Source: Mycobacterium sp. WUMAC-067 (GTDB taxonomy: Bacteria > Actinomycetota > Actinomycetes > Mycobacteriales > Mycobacteriaceae). From it: a stretch of 64,000 nt of DNA. Positions 8,019 through 20,079 of the stretch are shown piece by piece (within the stretch, counting starts at the first letter, position 1; every line of letters starts with the position of its first letter). The notes below the pieces were generated by a model. It was not told where the DNA came from. It worked only from the letters and a program-made list of their open reading frames with translations, and did no database searches. Both the position numbers and the translations under genes were made by a program. Location: assembly GCF_020217485.1 (NCBI RefSeq), contig NZ_JAEKMI010000003.1, forward strand, positions 166,925 through 230,924. Reading direction: 5' to 3'.

Positions 8019-8826
8019 GCGTGCGACGGCCGGAACACTGCTGCGTGCGCCGCGCGGATGGCAGCGGGTCGGCGCGCTGTCCAGCCGCATCGGGGCCTTC
8101 GCGATCGTCGAGTTGCAGAAGCTGCAACACGACCGGACCGAACTCGTCACCCGGATGGTGCAGCCGGCGCTGTGGCTGCTGATTTTCGGTACCACCTTCA
8201 GCCACTTGCACGTGATCGCCACCGGTTCGGTGTCGTATCTGGCGTTCCTGGCGCCCGGCATCATCGCCCAGTCGGCGCTGTTCATCTCCATTTTCTATGG
8301 GATACAGATCATTTGGGACCGCGACGCCGGCGTGCTCGCCAAACTCATGGTGACGCCCGCCCCGGCTTCGGCGCTGATCACCGGCAAGGCGTTCGCGGCC
8401 GGCGTGCGTTCGGTGGCCCAGGTCGTCGGCGTGCTGGCGCTGGCGTACCTGATGCGTGTCGGCCTGACGATCAATCCTCTGCGGATCGTGGCGGCGATGG
8501 GCGTCGTCATGCTCGGCGCCGCGTTCTTCGCCTGCCTGTCGATGACGCTGGCCGGCCTGGTGCGCAACCGCGATCGCCTGATGGGGATCGGGCAAGCGAT
8601 CACGATGCCCTTGTTCTTCGCCTCCAACGCGCTGTACCCCGTTGACGTGATGCCGGCGTGGCTGCGCGCGCTGAGCAAGGTCAACCCGGTCAGTTACGAG
8701 GTCGACGTGCTGCGGGCACTACTGATCGGAACTCCCTTCAATCCGGTCGGCATCGTCGTGCTGGTGATCGCAGCGGTGCTCGGAATCGCCGCGGCGTCAA
8801 CGCTTTTGCGTCGCCTGGTCGCCTAG
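8008..8826 (+). CDS. ABC-2 type permease, DrrB type
   Basis: A 272-residue integral membrane protein with about six transmembrane helices (from residue 45: QPALWLLIFGTTF, then AFLAPGIIAQSALFISIFYG, VGVLALAYLM, MGVVMLGAAFFACL, and the last around IVVLVIAAVLGIAAA) and the ABC-2 signature region LVRNRDRLMGIGQAITMPLFFASNALYPV. The start is GTG at 8008, with AGAAAGG upstream and an 11-base overlap with the ATPase gene; the frame continues upstream but without a ribosome site. It forms the translocation pathway of the MarR-regulated exporter. No terminator is obvious in the 235 bases before fbpC. Confidence 0.9.
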   Translation: MSVERATAGTLLRAPRGWQRVGALSSRIGAFAIVELQKLQHDRTELVTRMVQPALWLLIFGTTFSHLHVIATGSVSYLAFLAPGIIAQSALFISIFYGIQIIWDRDAGVLAKLMVTPAPASALITGKAFAAGVRSVAQVVGVLALAYLMRVGLTINPLRIVAAMGVVMLGAAFFACLSMTLAGLVRNRDRLMGIGQAITMPLFFASNALYPVDVMPAWLRALSKVNPVSYEVDVLRALLIGTPFNPVGIVVLVIAAVLGIAAASTLLRRLVA

Positions 8827-9055
8827 GGCGCCGGCGCGCGTGATAGCGGATGCGCTGTCACCCCGCAAGATGCCGGCATGGTTCCGAGAGTCGATCGTGA
8901 CCCGAATGTGATGATTTCTGGCCGACTCCCAATCGTTAGCCAACCGCGATCTGTCGCTGCGGCCGCGACAACCGATTCCGGCCCAGTTCCTGTGTTTCAC
9001 TCCCCGAGAACAGATTCCACCGCATGGTGCGGCAGATGAAAGTTGGGATGGGTAG

Positions 9056-10102
<1,047 letters not shown>

Positions 10103-10115
10103 AACCCGACGAACC

Positions 10116-10157
10116 AGCATCGGCAGTAGCGCACCGGTCAGCGCTACTGCCGATGCT
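10116..10157. terminator. 16-bp perfect hairpin between convergent fbpC and the YoaK-type gene
   Basis: Arms 10116-10131 and 10142-10157 are perfectly complementary over 16 bases around a 10-base loop, followed on the + strand by TCTTTCTC. The right arm runs through the stop codon of the minus-strand gene. Probably bidirectional. Confidence 0.75.
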
Positions 10158-10848
10158 CTTTCTCACCCGCTTCGAGCAGGGCGCGCCGATCGGAGTGGAA
10201 GTACGTGTAGCCGGTGGTCAGGGCGCACACGACCGTGGCCACCACCAGCATCCACGTGCCGTTGACGAACAGGCTGATGAAGCCGCCGACGGTTGCGCCC
10301 ACCACGAAGCTGGCGAACAGCAGAAAATAGCCCAGCCATTCCGCCGCCGTCCCACCGGCGATGTGGCGTTCGATGCCCTGGCCCATCTTGACCAGCGTCC
10401 CGGTCACGTAGCTGAGCGAGACCGACACCTCGCCGTCCTTGACGAACGATGTGTTCAGGGCCCCAATGCCGAAGGCCACCAACATGATCGGCGCGAAATC
10501 GAGCAGATTCTCTTCCCAGCCCTCGTCGATCACGTCCACCATGGTGGCCGCCGCCAGGCTGAACGTCGTCAGCACCGTCGGCCCGTGCGGGTGCGCCACC
10601 CAGAAATGCCGCCGGCACACCGAGGCGATCACGACGCCGGAGACAAAGCACACGATCAACACGCCCGCCGTCACCGACAGCAACACGTCGCCGCGGAAAT
10701 ACCCGAGCATGGCCCGCTGGGCGTTGCCCGTCATGAACGTCACGAAGTAGCCGGCGGAATGGGTGAAGGCCGTCGCTCCCAGGATCCCCGCCAGCACCGC
10801 CAGCACCCATGACAACCGTGACTCGCTGTTGTTGATCTCGTTCGGCAC
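10144..10848 (-). CDS. YoaK/DUF1275 family membrane protein
   Basis: A 234-residue integral membrane protein with about six helices, of the YoaK (DUF1275) family. Seen: FTHSAGYFVTFMTGNAQR near residues 28-45, where the conserved GN of the family lies, then alternating hydrophobic stretches and NTSFVKDGEVSVSLSYVTGTLVKMGQ, the hallmark central segment. Function is unknown for the family. The start is GTG at 10848. It occupies the slot of Rv0128, a membrane protein gene between fbpC and mak in M. tuberculosis, though I cannot confirm orthology. It is separated from mak by a 55-bp direct repeat. Confidence 0.85.
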   Translation of the reverse strand: MPNEINNSESRLSWVLAVLAGILGATAFTHSAGYFVTFMTGNAQRAMLGYFRGDVLLSVTAGVLIVCFVSGVVIASVCRRHFWVAHPHGPTVLTTFSLAAATMVDVIDEGWEENLLDFAPIMLVAFGIGALNTSFVKDGEVSVSLSYVTGTLVKMGQGIERHIAGGTAAEWLGYFLLFASFVVGATVGGFISLFVNGTWMLVVATVVCALTTGYTYFHSDRRALLEAGEKEHRQ

Positions 10849-10889
10849 ACCGACATGGTTCCAGACGGCAGCACTGCGCGCAGCGCGGA

Positions 10890-10997
10890 GCAGATGGCGG
10901 CGACCCGCTGCGCCCGGCTACGCCGCGCTTGCGATCGCCGCTACGCAGATGGCGGCGACCCGCTGCGCCCGGCTACGCCGCGCTTGCGATCGCCGCT
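10890..10997. repeat. Two direct copies of a 55-bp repeat
   Basis: The unit beginning GCAGATGGCGGCGACCCG occurs at 10890 and again at 10945, identical through base 10997. The second copy runs into the stop codon of mak. It fills most of the mak to YoaK-gene gap and resembles mycobacterial interspersed minisatellites. Confidence 0.9.
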
Positions 10998-12337
10998 CAG
11001 ACGCCGGTCAGGCGCGCGATGGAGCGCAACGGGATCGGCAGCCAGCCGGGCCGGTGTCGCGCCTCGTAGCCGGCCTCGTACACGGCCTTGTCCAGCTCGT
11101 AGGCCGCCAGCAACTGCGCCGAATCGCGGGGGTCGATCCCGGAAGCCGCCGCGTAGCCGTCGCAGAACGCGGTGCGGTTGCGATCGACCCATTCGCGGGC
11201 CCGGGCCGCCAACTGCTTGTCGTCGGCCTGGTCCACCAACGGCCCGTAGGCGGCGTACTCGAATGACCGCAGGACGCCGGCCACGTCGCGCAGCGGCGAA
11301 TCGGGCGCGCGGCGCTCCTCAAGCGGCTGCCCCGGTTCGCCCTCGAAGTCGATGAGCAACCAGCTCTCCGGGGTGCGCAGCACCTGGCCCAGGTGCAGGT
11401 CGCCGTGGATGCGCTGCACGGTGATCGTCTCGGCTTCCAGCTTGCCGAATCGCTCGTCGATGGTCGCCGCCCACTTCCCGAGCTCGGGAACCAGGGCGAC
11501 GGTCGACGACAGCCGCGCCAGCACGTTCTCCACCGGGAAGACCCCCTGCGCGGTGCCGAGGGTCTCCGCCAGGGTGGCGTGCACCGATGCCACGGCTTCG
11601 CCGAGGCGGAAGGACTCGCCGGCGAAGTCGCCGCCGACCTCGTACGCGTACAGATCGGCCTCGGCGAACAGGTCGCGCACGCTGGCGCTGGCCATCGCCC
11701 AGCCTTCCGCGGCGTTGGCGGCGAACTCGGTCACCATGCCCAGCGGCCACGTCTCGTCGCCGGGGCCCGTCATCTCGTAGGTGCCCAGCAGCCGGGCGAC
11801 GTGCGGGTTGCCCGCGCGGCCCAGCACGCGGTTGAGCTCGATGTCGGGGTTGATGCCGCTGCTGACGCGGCGGAACACCTTGAAGATCGCGTCCCGGTCG
11901 AAGATGACGCTCGTGTTGGACTGCTCGGCGTCGGACACGTGCGCCATCGCCTCCAGCGGCAGCTCGACGTCGGGCTCCTTGGCGAATCTCACCTCGACGC
12001 CCGAGGCGCCGCGCACGGCCGACGAGTCGAGGAGGGACAGCAGGAACTGCGGCGCCTCGGCGTCGTACATCGCGTCGAAACCGGTCCGGTCGTCGGCGGC
12101 GCCGATGGTGGCGACGTTGCTGTACTCGGAGACCGGGCCGGCATCCCACTGCACGATCACCTGGTAGCGGTCGCGAGAACCGTCGGCGTAGGAGGCGTCG
12201 ACGAGAACAAGGTCAAGGTCGTCGCGCAGCGGTACGACAACGCTCGGCTCGGCGCCGGACAGTTCGCGGTTGCGCCCGGCGTACCAACGTTGCTGTGGAA
12301 GCCACTCGGACCAGGGCAATTTCTCCGGGGAAGTCAT
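10997..12337 (-). CDS. mak: Maltokinase Mak
   Basis: A 446-residue ATP-dependent maltokinase that phosphorylates maltose to alpha-maltose-1-phosphate, the donor for GlgE-made alpha-glucan. Seen: the N-terminal cap domain opening [19 protein letters not shown], the [10 protein letters not shown] loop near 138-146, a eukaryotic-like kinase catalytic motif HGDLHLGQ with Asp313, and the Mg-binding IDFEGEP with Asp330. The ATG at 12337, with GAGGAGCGG before it, gives 446 residues against 455 in M. tuberculosis. A GTG/ATG-rich extension overlapping treS is possible but has no ribosome site. It lies directly after treS, with which it forms a functional complex in other mycobacteria. Confidence 0.93.
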   Translation of the reverse strand: MTSPEKLPWSEWLPQQRWYAGRNRELSGAEPSVVVPLRDDLDLVLVDASYADGSRDRYQVIVQWDAGPVSEYSNVATIGAADDRTGFDAMYDAEAPQFLLSLLDSSAVRGASGVEVRFAKEPDVELPLEAMAHVSDAEQSNTSVIFDRDAIFKVFRRVSSGINPDIELNRVLGRAGNPHVARLLGTYEMTGPGDETWPLGMVTEFAANAAEGWAMASASVRDLFAEADLYAYEVGGDFAGESFRLGEAVASVHATLAETLGTAQGVFPVENVLARLSSTVALVPELGKWAATIDERFGKLEAETITVQRIHGDLHLGQVLRTPESWLLIDFEGEPGQPLEERRAPDSPLRDVAGVLRSFEYAAYGPLVDQADDKQLAARAREWVDRNRTAFCDGYAAASGIDPRDSAQLLAAYELDKAVYEAGYEARHRPGWLPIPLRSIARLTGV

Positions 12338-12386
12338 GGGCGCCGCTCCTCTTTCTTGCCTGGATTGACGCCGGCGCGAGTGATCG

Positions 12387-14168
<1,782 letters not shown>

Positions 14169-14238
14169 CAAATCCACGATGCCACGGGTACCCGAGGCGC
14201 GACATTCGGAATCACGCCCACACGTCGGTGACGAATCA

Positions 14239-14270
14239 CGCCCGGTGGCAAACGAATTGGCCACCGGGCG
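14239..14270 (-). terminator. Perfect 11-bp hairpin after pepA
   Basis: CGCCCGGTGGC pairs perfectly with GCCACCGGGCG across a 10-base loop, 20 bases beyond the pepA stop and before the treS start. No U tract follows. It suggests pepA and treS-mak are separate transcripts. Confidence 0.65.
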
Positions 14271-14289
14271 GATCTTGTCGCCGGGTATG

Positions 14290-15351
14290 TCAGGCCGGCG
14301 GCCCCTCCGCCAGCGTGATGTTCGCGGTGCGGTCGGCGCCGTCGGTGGAGCGGTAATGCACCGCGATCGTGTCCCCGGGGTGGTGCGGGACGAGCACCTC
14401 GGTCATGGACGTCGCCCCGGTGATCGCGACGTTGTCGACGCCGGTGATGACGTCGCCGGCGGCGATCCCGGCGGCCCCGGCGGGACCGGCGTTGACCACG
14501 CGCTGCACCCGGGCGCCGTTGCCGTTGTTGTCCATCACGCCCAGCCCCAGGAATGCGGTGGGGCCGATGTGCACGGTGTTGGAGCCGGCGCCGGACCTGA
14601 TCTGGTTGGCGACGCCCATCGCGCGGCCGATGGGAATGGCGAAGCCCTGCCCGCCGGACATCTTGTAGCTGTCGGTGGCGGCGGTGTCGACGCCGATCAC
14701 CTGCCCGGCGTTGTTCACCATGGGCCCACCGGAGTCGCCCGGCCTGATCGGCGCGTCGGCCTGGATCAGGCCGCCCAGGTTCTCCTGCGCACCGGTCAGC
14801 GTGTCGGTCGCCGAGACGCTCTGGTTGAGCGCGACGACCTTGCCGGTGACCGCGCTGGGCGTTCCGCCCTGGCCGCCGGCGTTCCCCAGCGCGACGATCG
14901 GCTGGCCCACCGTGGCCTCGCCACCGATCGCGGCGGTCGGAAGCCCGGCCGCGCCGCGAAGCTGCAGCACCGCGATGTCTTGCGTCCGGTCGTAGCCGAC
15001 CACGTCGACCGCATACGTCTGCCCGTTGCCGACGTCGAAGGCGCTGATGTCGGTGGCCCCCGAGATCACGTGGTTGTTGGTCAGCACGACGCCGTTCGGG
15101 TCGATCACGATGCCGGTGCCGGCACCGACCGCGTTGTTGTAGCCGAACTTGGTGTCGATGTTGACCACCTGAGGCCCCACCTGACCGACCATCGCCGACG
15201 GGTCCAGCGGTAGGGCGGGCGGCGACGCCGTCGCCGGCGCTGCGGCTATTCCGAGGCCGATACCGGCGTCCAGACCGAGGAAGAGTGCGACCACGGCCAG
15301 CACTCTGACGACCCTTGACCCCCAGACCGAGCGGCGGTGCGATTTGCCCAT
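14290..15351 (-). CDS. pepA: Secreted trypsin-like serine protease PepA
   Basis: A 353-residue secreted serine protease of the HtrA-like type. Seen: a signal peptide (positively charged start, then [19 protein letters not shown], cleavage after about residue 42 at ATAS); catalytic triad H94 (TNNHVISG), D125 (TQDIAVLQL) and S207 (RPGDSGGPM); and a C-terminal PDZ domain from about 265 with [14 protein letters not shown]. It matches M. tuberculosis PepA (Rv0125, Mtb32A, 355 aa) in length and place. The ATG at 15351 has AGGAGGGTGA upstream; the longer reading is unlikely. Acts outside the membrane; substrates unknown. Confidence 0.94.
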   Translation of the reverse strand: MGKSHRRSVWGSRVVRVLAVVALFLGLDAGIGLGIAAAPATASPPALPLDPSAMVGQVGPQVVNIDTKFGYNNAVGAGTGIVIDPNGVVLTNNHVISGATDISAFDVGNGQTYAVDVVGYDRTQDIAVLQLRGAAGLPTAAIGGEATVGQPIVALGNAGGQGGTPSAVTGKVVALNQSVSATDTLTGAQENLGGLIQADAPIRPGDSGGPMVNNAGQVIGVDTAATDSYKMSGGQGFAIPIGRAMGVANQIRSGAGSNTVHIGPTAFLGLGVMDNNGNGARVQRVVNAGPAGAAGIAAGDVITGVDNVAITGATSMTEVLVPHHPGDTIAVHYRSTDGADRTANITLAEGPPA

Positions 15352-15515
15352 CGGTGTCACCCTCCTGCTTCGCCGTAACCAACAAACTGTCCCAGCCTCA
15401 GGCTCCGGGCGGCACAATTTTGTGTACATAACCGTAATGCAGGTAACTATGCGCGGCATGTGCCAGGTTCTCGCGGCCGCTGCTCTCACGCGCTGTGCGC
15501 ACCTAAGCTGACGCG

Positions 15516-15941
15516 GTGGGCGAATTCGACCCCCGGGCCAGGTTCACCGAGTCCCCGGTGGCGCGGTTGGGCACCGTCACGCGGGGCGGAGAACCGCACC
15601 TGGTGCCGGTGGTCTTCGCGGTCGACGCCGACCCCGCGGGCGGCCAGGAGGTGGTGTACACCGCGGTCGACGCGAAACCGAAAACGACGCGGCGGCTGCG
15701 CCGGCTGGCCAATATCGACGCCAACCCCCGGGTGAGCCTGCTGGTGGACCACTACTGCGACGATTGGACGCGGTTATGGTGGGTTCGGGTCGACGGGGTC
15801 GCCACCATCCACCACGACGGCCAGGTCCTGGAGTTCGGGCGCCGGCTGCTGCGCGCGAAATACCCTCAGTACCAATCGGTTTCGCTGGACGGTCCGGTCA
15901 TCGCCGTCGCCGTGCAGCGGTGGTCCAGCTGGCACCACTGA
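15516..15941 (+). CDS. PPOX-class F420-dependent oxidoreductase, Rv0121c-like
   Basis: A 141-residue split-barrel flavin/F420-binding protein of the pyridoxamine-phosphate-oxidase superfamily. Seen: [27 protein letters not shown], the strand pair that starts this subfamily, [27 protein letters not shown] in the middle, and the closing AVQRWSSW. The start is GTG at 15516. The gene sits between pepA and fusA2 as Rv0121c does. Actinobacterial members use F420 rather than FMN, but the cofactor cannot be read directly here. No partner is encoded beside it. Confidence 0.83.
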   Translation: MGEFDPRARFTESPVARLGTVTRGGEPHLVPVVFAVDADPAGGQEVVYTAVDAKPKTTRRLRRLANIDANPRVSLLVDHYCDDWTRLWWVRVDGVATIHHDGQVLEFGRRLLRAKYPQYQSVSLDGPVIAVAVQRWSSWHH

Positions 15942-16000
15942 TCAGCAGCGCACGCGATCTGGCCGGACGGTCTTGTGGTCGACGGAAGTTGGGTGAATGG

Positions 16001-16021
16001 TAGCTAGATAGGTGCTAGCTA
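16001..16021. promoter_or_regulatory. TAGCTA repeated in inverted arrangement before fusA2
   Basis: TAGCTA occurs at 16001-16006 and 16016-16021, separated by nine bases, about 40 bases before the fusA2 ATG. Being AT-rich in a high-GC gap it may hold the promoter or an operator. Weak evidence. Confidence 0.25.
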
Positions 16022-16061
16022 GGTCAGCGACGGCGCGCCCCGGGCAACCTGGAGGAAAGTC

Positions 16062-18233
16062 ATGGCGGACAAGACAAATACTTCCCAAGGTGCGGGGAGC
16101 GCTCCTACCGCCACCGGTCCGGGCGAGATTCGCAACGTGGTTCTGGTGGGACCGTCGGGGGGCGGCAAAACCACCCTCGTCGAAGCGCTGTTGGTCGCCG
16201 CCGGCGTGTTGACCCGCAGCGGCTCGGTGGCCGACGGCAGCACGGTCTGCGACTACGACGAGGCCGAGATTCGGCAGCAACGGTCGGTCGGCGTCGCCGT
16301 GGCGTCCCTGTCGCACGACGGCGTGAAGGTCAACCTGGTCGACACGCCCGGCTACTTGGACTTCGTCGGGGAACTGCGGGCCGGGTTGCGCGCCGCCGAT
16401 TGCGCGCTGTTCGTGATCGCGGCCAACGAGGGCGTCGACGAGCCCACCAAGTCGCTGTGGCAGGAATGCAACCAGGTCGGCATGCCCCGCGCCGTGGTCA
16501 TCACCAAGCTCGACCACACCCGCGCGAACTATCAGGAGGCGCTGGCCGCGGCGCAGAATGCGTTCGGCGACAAGGTGTTACCGCTTTACCTGCCGACCGG
16601 GCTGCCCTCCTGCCACGGCCTGATCGGTCTGCTGTCGCAGGCGCGCTACGAGTACGCCGACGGCAAGCGAGCCGTGCAGGCACCGGACCCGGCGGACGCC
16701 GAGCGGATCGAGGAAGCGCGCGGCGCCCTGATCGAAGGGATCATCGAGGAGTCCGAGGACGAGTCGCTGATGGAGCGGTATCTGGGCGGTGAGTCCATCG
16801 ACGAATCCGTCCTCATCGCCGACTTGGAGCGGGCCGTCGCCCGGGGGTCGTTCTTCCCGGTGATCCCGGTCTGCAGCACCACCGGCGTGGGCACGTACGA
16901 GTTGCTGGAGGTCGCCACCCGCGGATTCCCGTCGCCGATGGAACACCCGCTGCCGGAGGTCTTTACGCAAGTCGGAGCGCCGCGCACCGGCCTGACGTGC
17001 GACACGGACGCGCCGTTGCTCGCGGAGGTGGTGAAGACGACGTCGGACCCCTACGTGGGCAGGGTCAGCCTGGTCCGGGTGTTCTCCGGGACCATCAGGC
17101 CCGACACGACGATTCATGTGTCGGGCCATTTTTCGTCGTTCTTCGGCACCAGTCCCGAAGGGAGTCAAGGCAATAGCCACGCGCACCCCGATCACGACGA
17201 GGACGAGCGCGTCGGCGTGCTGTCCTTCCCGCTGGGCAAGCAGCAGCGCCCGGCCACGGCCGTGGTGGCCGGTGACATCTGCGCGATCGGCAAGCTGAGC
17301 CGCGCCGAGACGGGCGACACCCTTTCGGACAAGTCGGAGCCGCTGGTGCTGAAGCCCTGGACCATGCCCGAGCCCCTGCTGCCGGTCGCGATCGCGGCCC
17401 ACGCCAAGACCGACGAGGACAAGCTGTCGGTGGGGCTGGGCCGGTTGGCCGCCGAGGACCCGACACTGCGGATCGAGCAGAACCAGGAGACCCACCAGGT
17501 GGTGCTGTGGTGCATGGGCGAGTCCCACGCCGGTGTGGTCCTCGACGCGCTGGCCAATCGGTACGGCGTCACCGTGGACACCGTGGAATTGCGCATCCCG
17601 CTGCGAGAGACCTTCGGCGGCAAGGCGAAAGGCCATGGCCGCCACGTCAAGCAGTCCGGCGGGCACGGCCAGTACGCGGTGTGCGACATCGAGGTGGAGC
17701 CGCTGCCGGAGGGCTCGGGATTCGAGTTCGTGGACAAGGTGGTCGGCGGGGCGGTGCCGCGGCAGTTCATTCCGAGCGTGGAGAAAGGTGTGCGCGCCCA
17801 GATGGAGAAGGGGGTGCATGCGGGCTACCCGGTGGTCGATATCCGCGTCACCCTGCTCGACGGCAAGGCGCACAGCGTCGATTCGTCCGACTTCGCGTTC
17901 CAGATGGCCGGCTCGCTGGCGCTGCGGGAGGCCGCGGCCGCGACGAAGGTGGCGCTGCTCGAGCCCATCGACGAGATCTCGGTGCTGGTGCCCGACGATT
18001 TTGTCGGCGCGGTGATGGGCGATCTGTCCAGCCGGCGCGGCCGGGTCCTCGGCTCCGACACCGCGGGCAACGAACGCACCGTGGTCAAGGCCGAGGTGCC
18101 CCAGGTGGAACTGTCCCGCTACGCCATCGACCTGCGATCACTGGCGCACGGCGCCGCCTCGTTCACCCGGTCGTTCGCCCGCTACGAGCCCATGCCGGAA
18201 TCCGCCGCGGCCCGGGTGAACGCCGGCGTCTGA
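16062..18233 (+). CDS. fusA2: Elongation factor G-like protein EF-G2
   Basis: A 723-residue translational GTPase, the second EF-G of mycobacteria. Seen: P-loop GPSGGGKTT at 30-38, G3 DTPGY at 94-98, G4 TKLD at 148-151 (TKLD instead of the canonical NKxD), then EF-G domains II to V, including GHGRHVKQSGGHGQYA and the domain IV/V region. The switch I segment differs from canonical EF-G (DYDEAEIRQQRSVG). M. tuberculosis Rv0120c is 714 residues and lies in the same order. Known: EF-G2 of M. smegmatis binds GTP but has no ribosome-dependent GTPase activity, so its role is unclear. The ATG follows GGAGGAAAG. Confidence 0.93.
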   Translation: MADKTNTSQGAGSAPTATGPGEIRNVVLVGPSGGGKTTLVEALLVAAGVLTRSGSVADGSTVCDYDEAEIRQQRSVGVAVASLSHDGVKVNLVDTPGYLDFVGELRAGLRAADCALFVIAANEGVDEPTKSLWQECNQVGMPRAVVITKLDHTRANYQEALAAAQNAFGDKVLPLYLPTGLPSCHGLIGLLSQARYEYADGKRAVQAPDPADAERIEEARGALIEGIIEESEDESLMERYLGGESIDESVLIADLERAVARGSFFPVIPVCSTTGVGTYELLEVATRGFPSPMEHPLPEVFTQVGAPRTGLTCDTDAPLLAEVVKTTSDPYVGRVSLVRVFSGTIRPDTTIHVSGHFSSFFGTSPEGSQGNSHAHPDHDEDERVGVLSFPLGKQQRPATAVVAGDICAIGKLSRAETGDTLSDKSEPLVLKPWTMPEPLLPVAIAAHAKTDEDKLSVGLGRLAAEDPTLRIEQNQETHQVVLWCMGESHAGVVLDALANRYGVTVDTVELRIPLRETFGGKAKGHGRHVKQSGGHGQYAVCDIEVEPLPEGSGFEFVDKVVGGAVPRQFIPSVEKGVRAQMEKGVHAGYPVVDIRVTLLDGKAHSVDSSDFAFQMAGSLALREAAAATKVALLEPIDEISVLVPDDFVGAVMGDLSSRRGRVLGSDTAGNERTVVKAEVPQVELSRYAIDLRSLAHGAASFTRSFARYEPMPESAAARVNAGV

Positions 18234-18238
18234 GCGGT

Positions 18239-19825
18239 TCAGGCCCCGCGACCGAACTGTGCGGTGACGGCCCGCCGGTCCAGCGAGCCCTTGGCGGTGT
18301 GCGGCAACTCCGCCGCCTGCTGGAAGTCGGCCGGAACCTCGAAGGGCGCCAACCGGTCACGGCAGAACGACGCCAACTCGTCGGCCGTCGGCGCGGCCGA
18401 TCCGCGGGGGACGATCACCGCGGCCACGGTCTCGCCGTACAGCGTGTCCGGCCTGCCGAACACGGCCACCTCGAGGACGTCGGGGTGGCTGGCCAGCACC
18501 GCCTCGACCCGCTCCGGGGAGATCTTCTCCCCGCCCCGGTTGATGAGTTCCTTGATGCGGCCGCGGATCACGAGGTCGCCGGCCGGCGACAGGGTGCCCA
18601 GATCGCCGGTGTGCAACCACCCGCGCGTGAAGTTGGCGTCGGTGATCGACGGGTCGCCCAGGTAGCCCCGCACCACGGTGGGGCCGTGCAGCCAGACCTC
18701 GCCGACCGTCTCGGCGGGCAGCGACTGACCGTCGGGCCCGACGATACGGATTTGCGGCCCGGTCGAGCGGCCGACGAGACCCGGTGTGGCGCCAGGGTTT
18801 TCGCTGTGCCCGGCGCCTTCGACGGCCGTGGTGGCCACTTGGTGGGTCGCCTCGGTCATCCCGAATGCGCACACCACCGGGGCCGAGAACGTGTCCTGCA
18901 AGGCCTGCGCCGTCTCGGCGGTCAGCGGCGCGCTGCAGCTGCGGATGAACCGCAGGGCGCCGGCGCCGGCGGGTCCCTCGGTTCGGTCGCGTTCCAGCAG
19001 GATCTGATGGATCGTCGGGACCGCCGTGTACCAGGTGGCCCTGACGGCCTCGATGTCGTCCCAGAACGTGTGCGCCGAGAAGCGTCCACCCGCGGGCAGC
19101 AACACCGATCCCCCGGACGCCAGGGTGGCCAGCAGCGCGGCGAGCAGACCGTGCCCGTGGTAGAGGGGCATCACCGCGACCGTCGAATCCCGTTCCCCCA
19201 GGGCGTATCCGGCGACGATGGCCGTGACCGAGCCGGCGATGTTGTCGCGCGTCCAGGGAACCATCTTGGGCATGCCGGTGGTGCCGCCGGTGAACATGAT
19301 CATGGCGTCGTCGTCGCGCAGGCCCTGCGGCGTCGAAACGTCGCGCTCGGGTGCGGCGCGGACGTCCAGGCTGATGGCCGGCGCGGCGTCGTCGGGTCTG
19401 ACGCGCACCGCGATGGGCCAGGCCGGCGGTCCTGCCTCGCCGGGGTCCCCGAGTCGGTCGATGAGCACCGCCCGCGCGCCCACCGCCTCGCTCCGGGCGC
19501 GCTGCTCGCTGTCCGGCAGGGCCGGATCGAGCGGAACCACAACGAGATCCGCCCGCGACGCCGCCAGCAGCCCGACGACGAATTCGGCGTTGCTGCCGGC
19601 GCGCAGCGCGACCCGGTCACCCGCCGCCAGGCCCGCGGCCTTCAGCTGTGCGGCCAGATCGTCGACCAGCCGGGTCAGGTCGCGGTAGCTGACCGGTCTG
19701 CGCTCGGCGGTGACGACCAGCGCGCACGCCTGCGGCGCCCGCCGCGCCGCCGCGGCGACCAGGTCGGCGATGCGCGGGCCCGCAGCCCCCGTGACCTCAC
19801 CGCCGGTTGTCGAATCGGACCCCAT
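18239..19825 (-). CDS. fadD7: Acyl-CoA/oxalyl-CoA synthetase FadD7
   Basis: A 528-residue adenylate-forming ligase. Seen: the AMP-binding motif MFTGGTTGMPKMVPW at 177-191, YHGHGL, the FGMTEATHQ acid-rich motif, GWLHTGDLG, RIKELINRGGEKI hinge, and the C-terminal KGSLDRR lysine that completes adenylation. It resembles plant and fungal oxalyl-CoA synthetases (AAE3 type), and the adjacent, divergent oxcA encodes an oxalyl-CoA decarboxylase, so activation of oxalate for decarboxylation is a reasonable inference. The ATG at 19825 has GGAAGGAGCG upstream. Convergent with fusA2, five bases between stops. M. tuberculosis FadD7 is 525 residues. Confidence 0.91.
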   Translation of the reverse strand: MGSDSTTGGEVTGAAGPRIADLVAAAARRAPQACALVVTAERRPVSYRDLTRLVDDLAAQLKAAGLAAGDRVALRAGSNAEFVVGLLAASRADLVVVPLDPALPDSEQRARSEAVGARAVLIDRLGDPGEAGPPAWPIAVRVRPDDAAPAISLDVRAAPERDVSTPQGLRDDDAMIMFTGGTTGMPKMVPWTRDNIAGSVTAIVAGYALGERDSTVAVMPLYHGHGLLAALLATLASGGSVLLPAGGRFSAHTFWDDIEAVRATWYTAVPTIHQILLERDRTEGPAGAGALRFIRSCSAPLTAETAQALQDTFSAPVVCAFGMTEATHQVATTAVEGAGHSENPGATPGLVGRSTGPQIRIVGPDGQSLPAETVGEVWLHGPTVVRGYLGDPSITDANFTRGWLHTGDLGTLSPAGDLVIRGRIKELINRGGEKISPERVEAVLASHPDVLEVAVFGRPDTLYGETVAAVIVPRGSAAPTADELASFCRDRLAPFEVPADFQQAAELPHTAKGSLDRRAVTAQFGRGA

Positions 19826-20079
19826 CGCCGCGCTCCTTCCCCACTTCTGCCGTCCTCTTCCCGTCGAGGCCACCCTGCCCGGCGGCCTTCTCACCCGTCC
19901 AATACCGATTCGCTCACGACCGATAACCGTGGGCTATCGAACAGCAATAGCGGCCGGCTGAGCTGCGGCGATAGACGACGTCAATCGTCGGATAGCGTCT
20001 TCGACTTGGACACGTGCCGGGCGCCGGGGCCACAGTGATGGCTAGGCCAGTCCGCCCGCCCGCACCCGAGGAGTCGCAC

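Noticed and set aside
16716..16900. Inteins or frameshifts in fusA2
   Set aside because: The frame is continuous with all G motifs and expected length.
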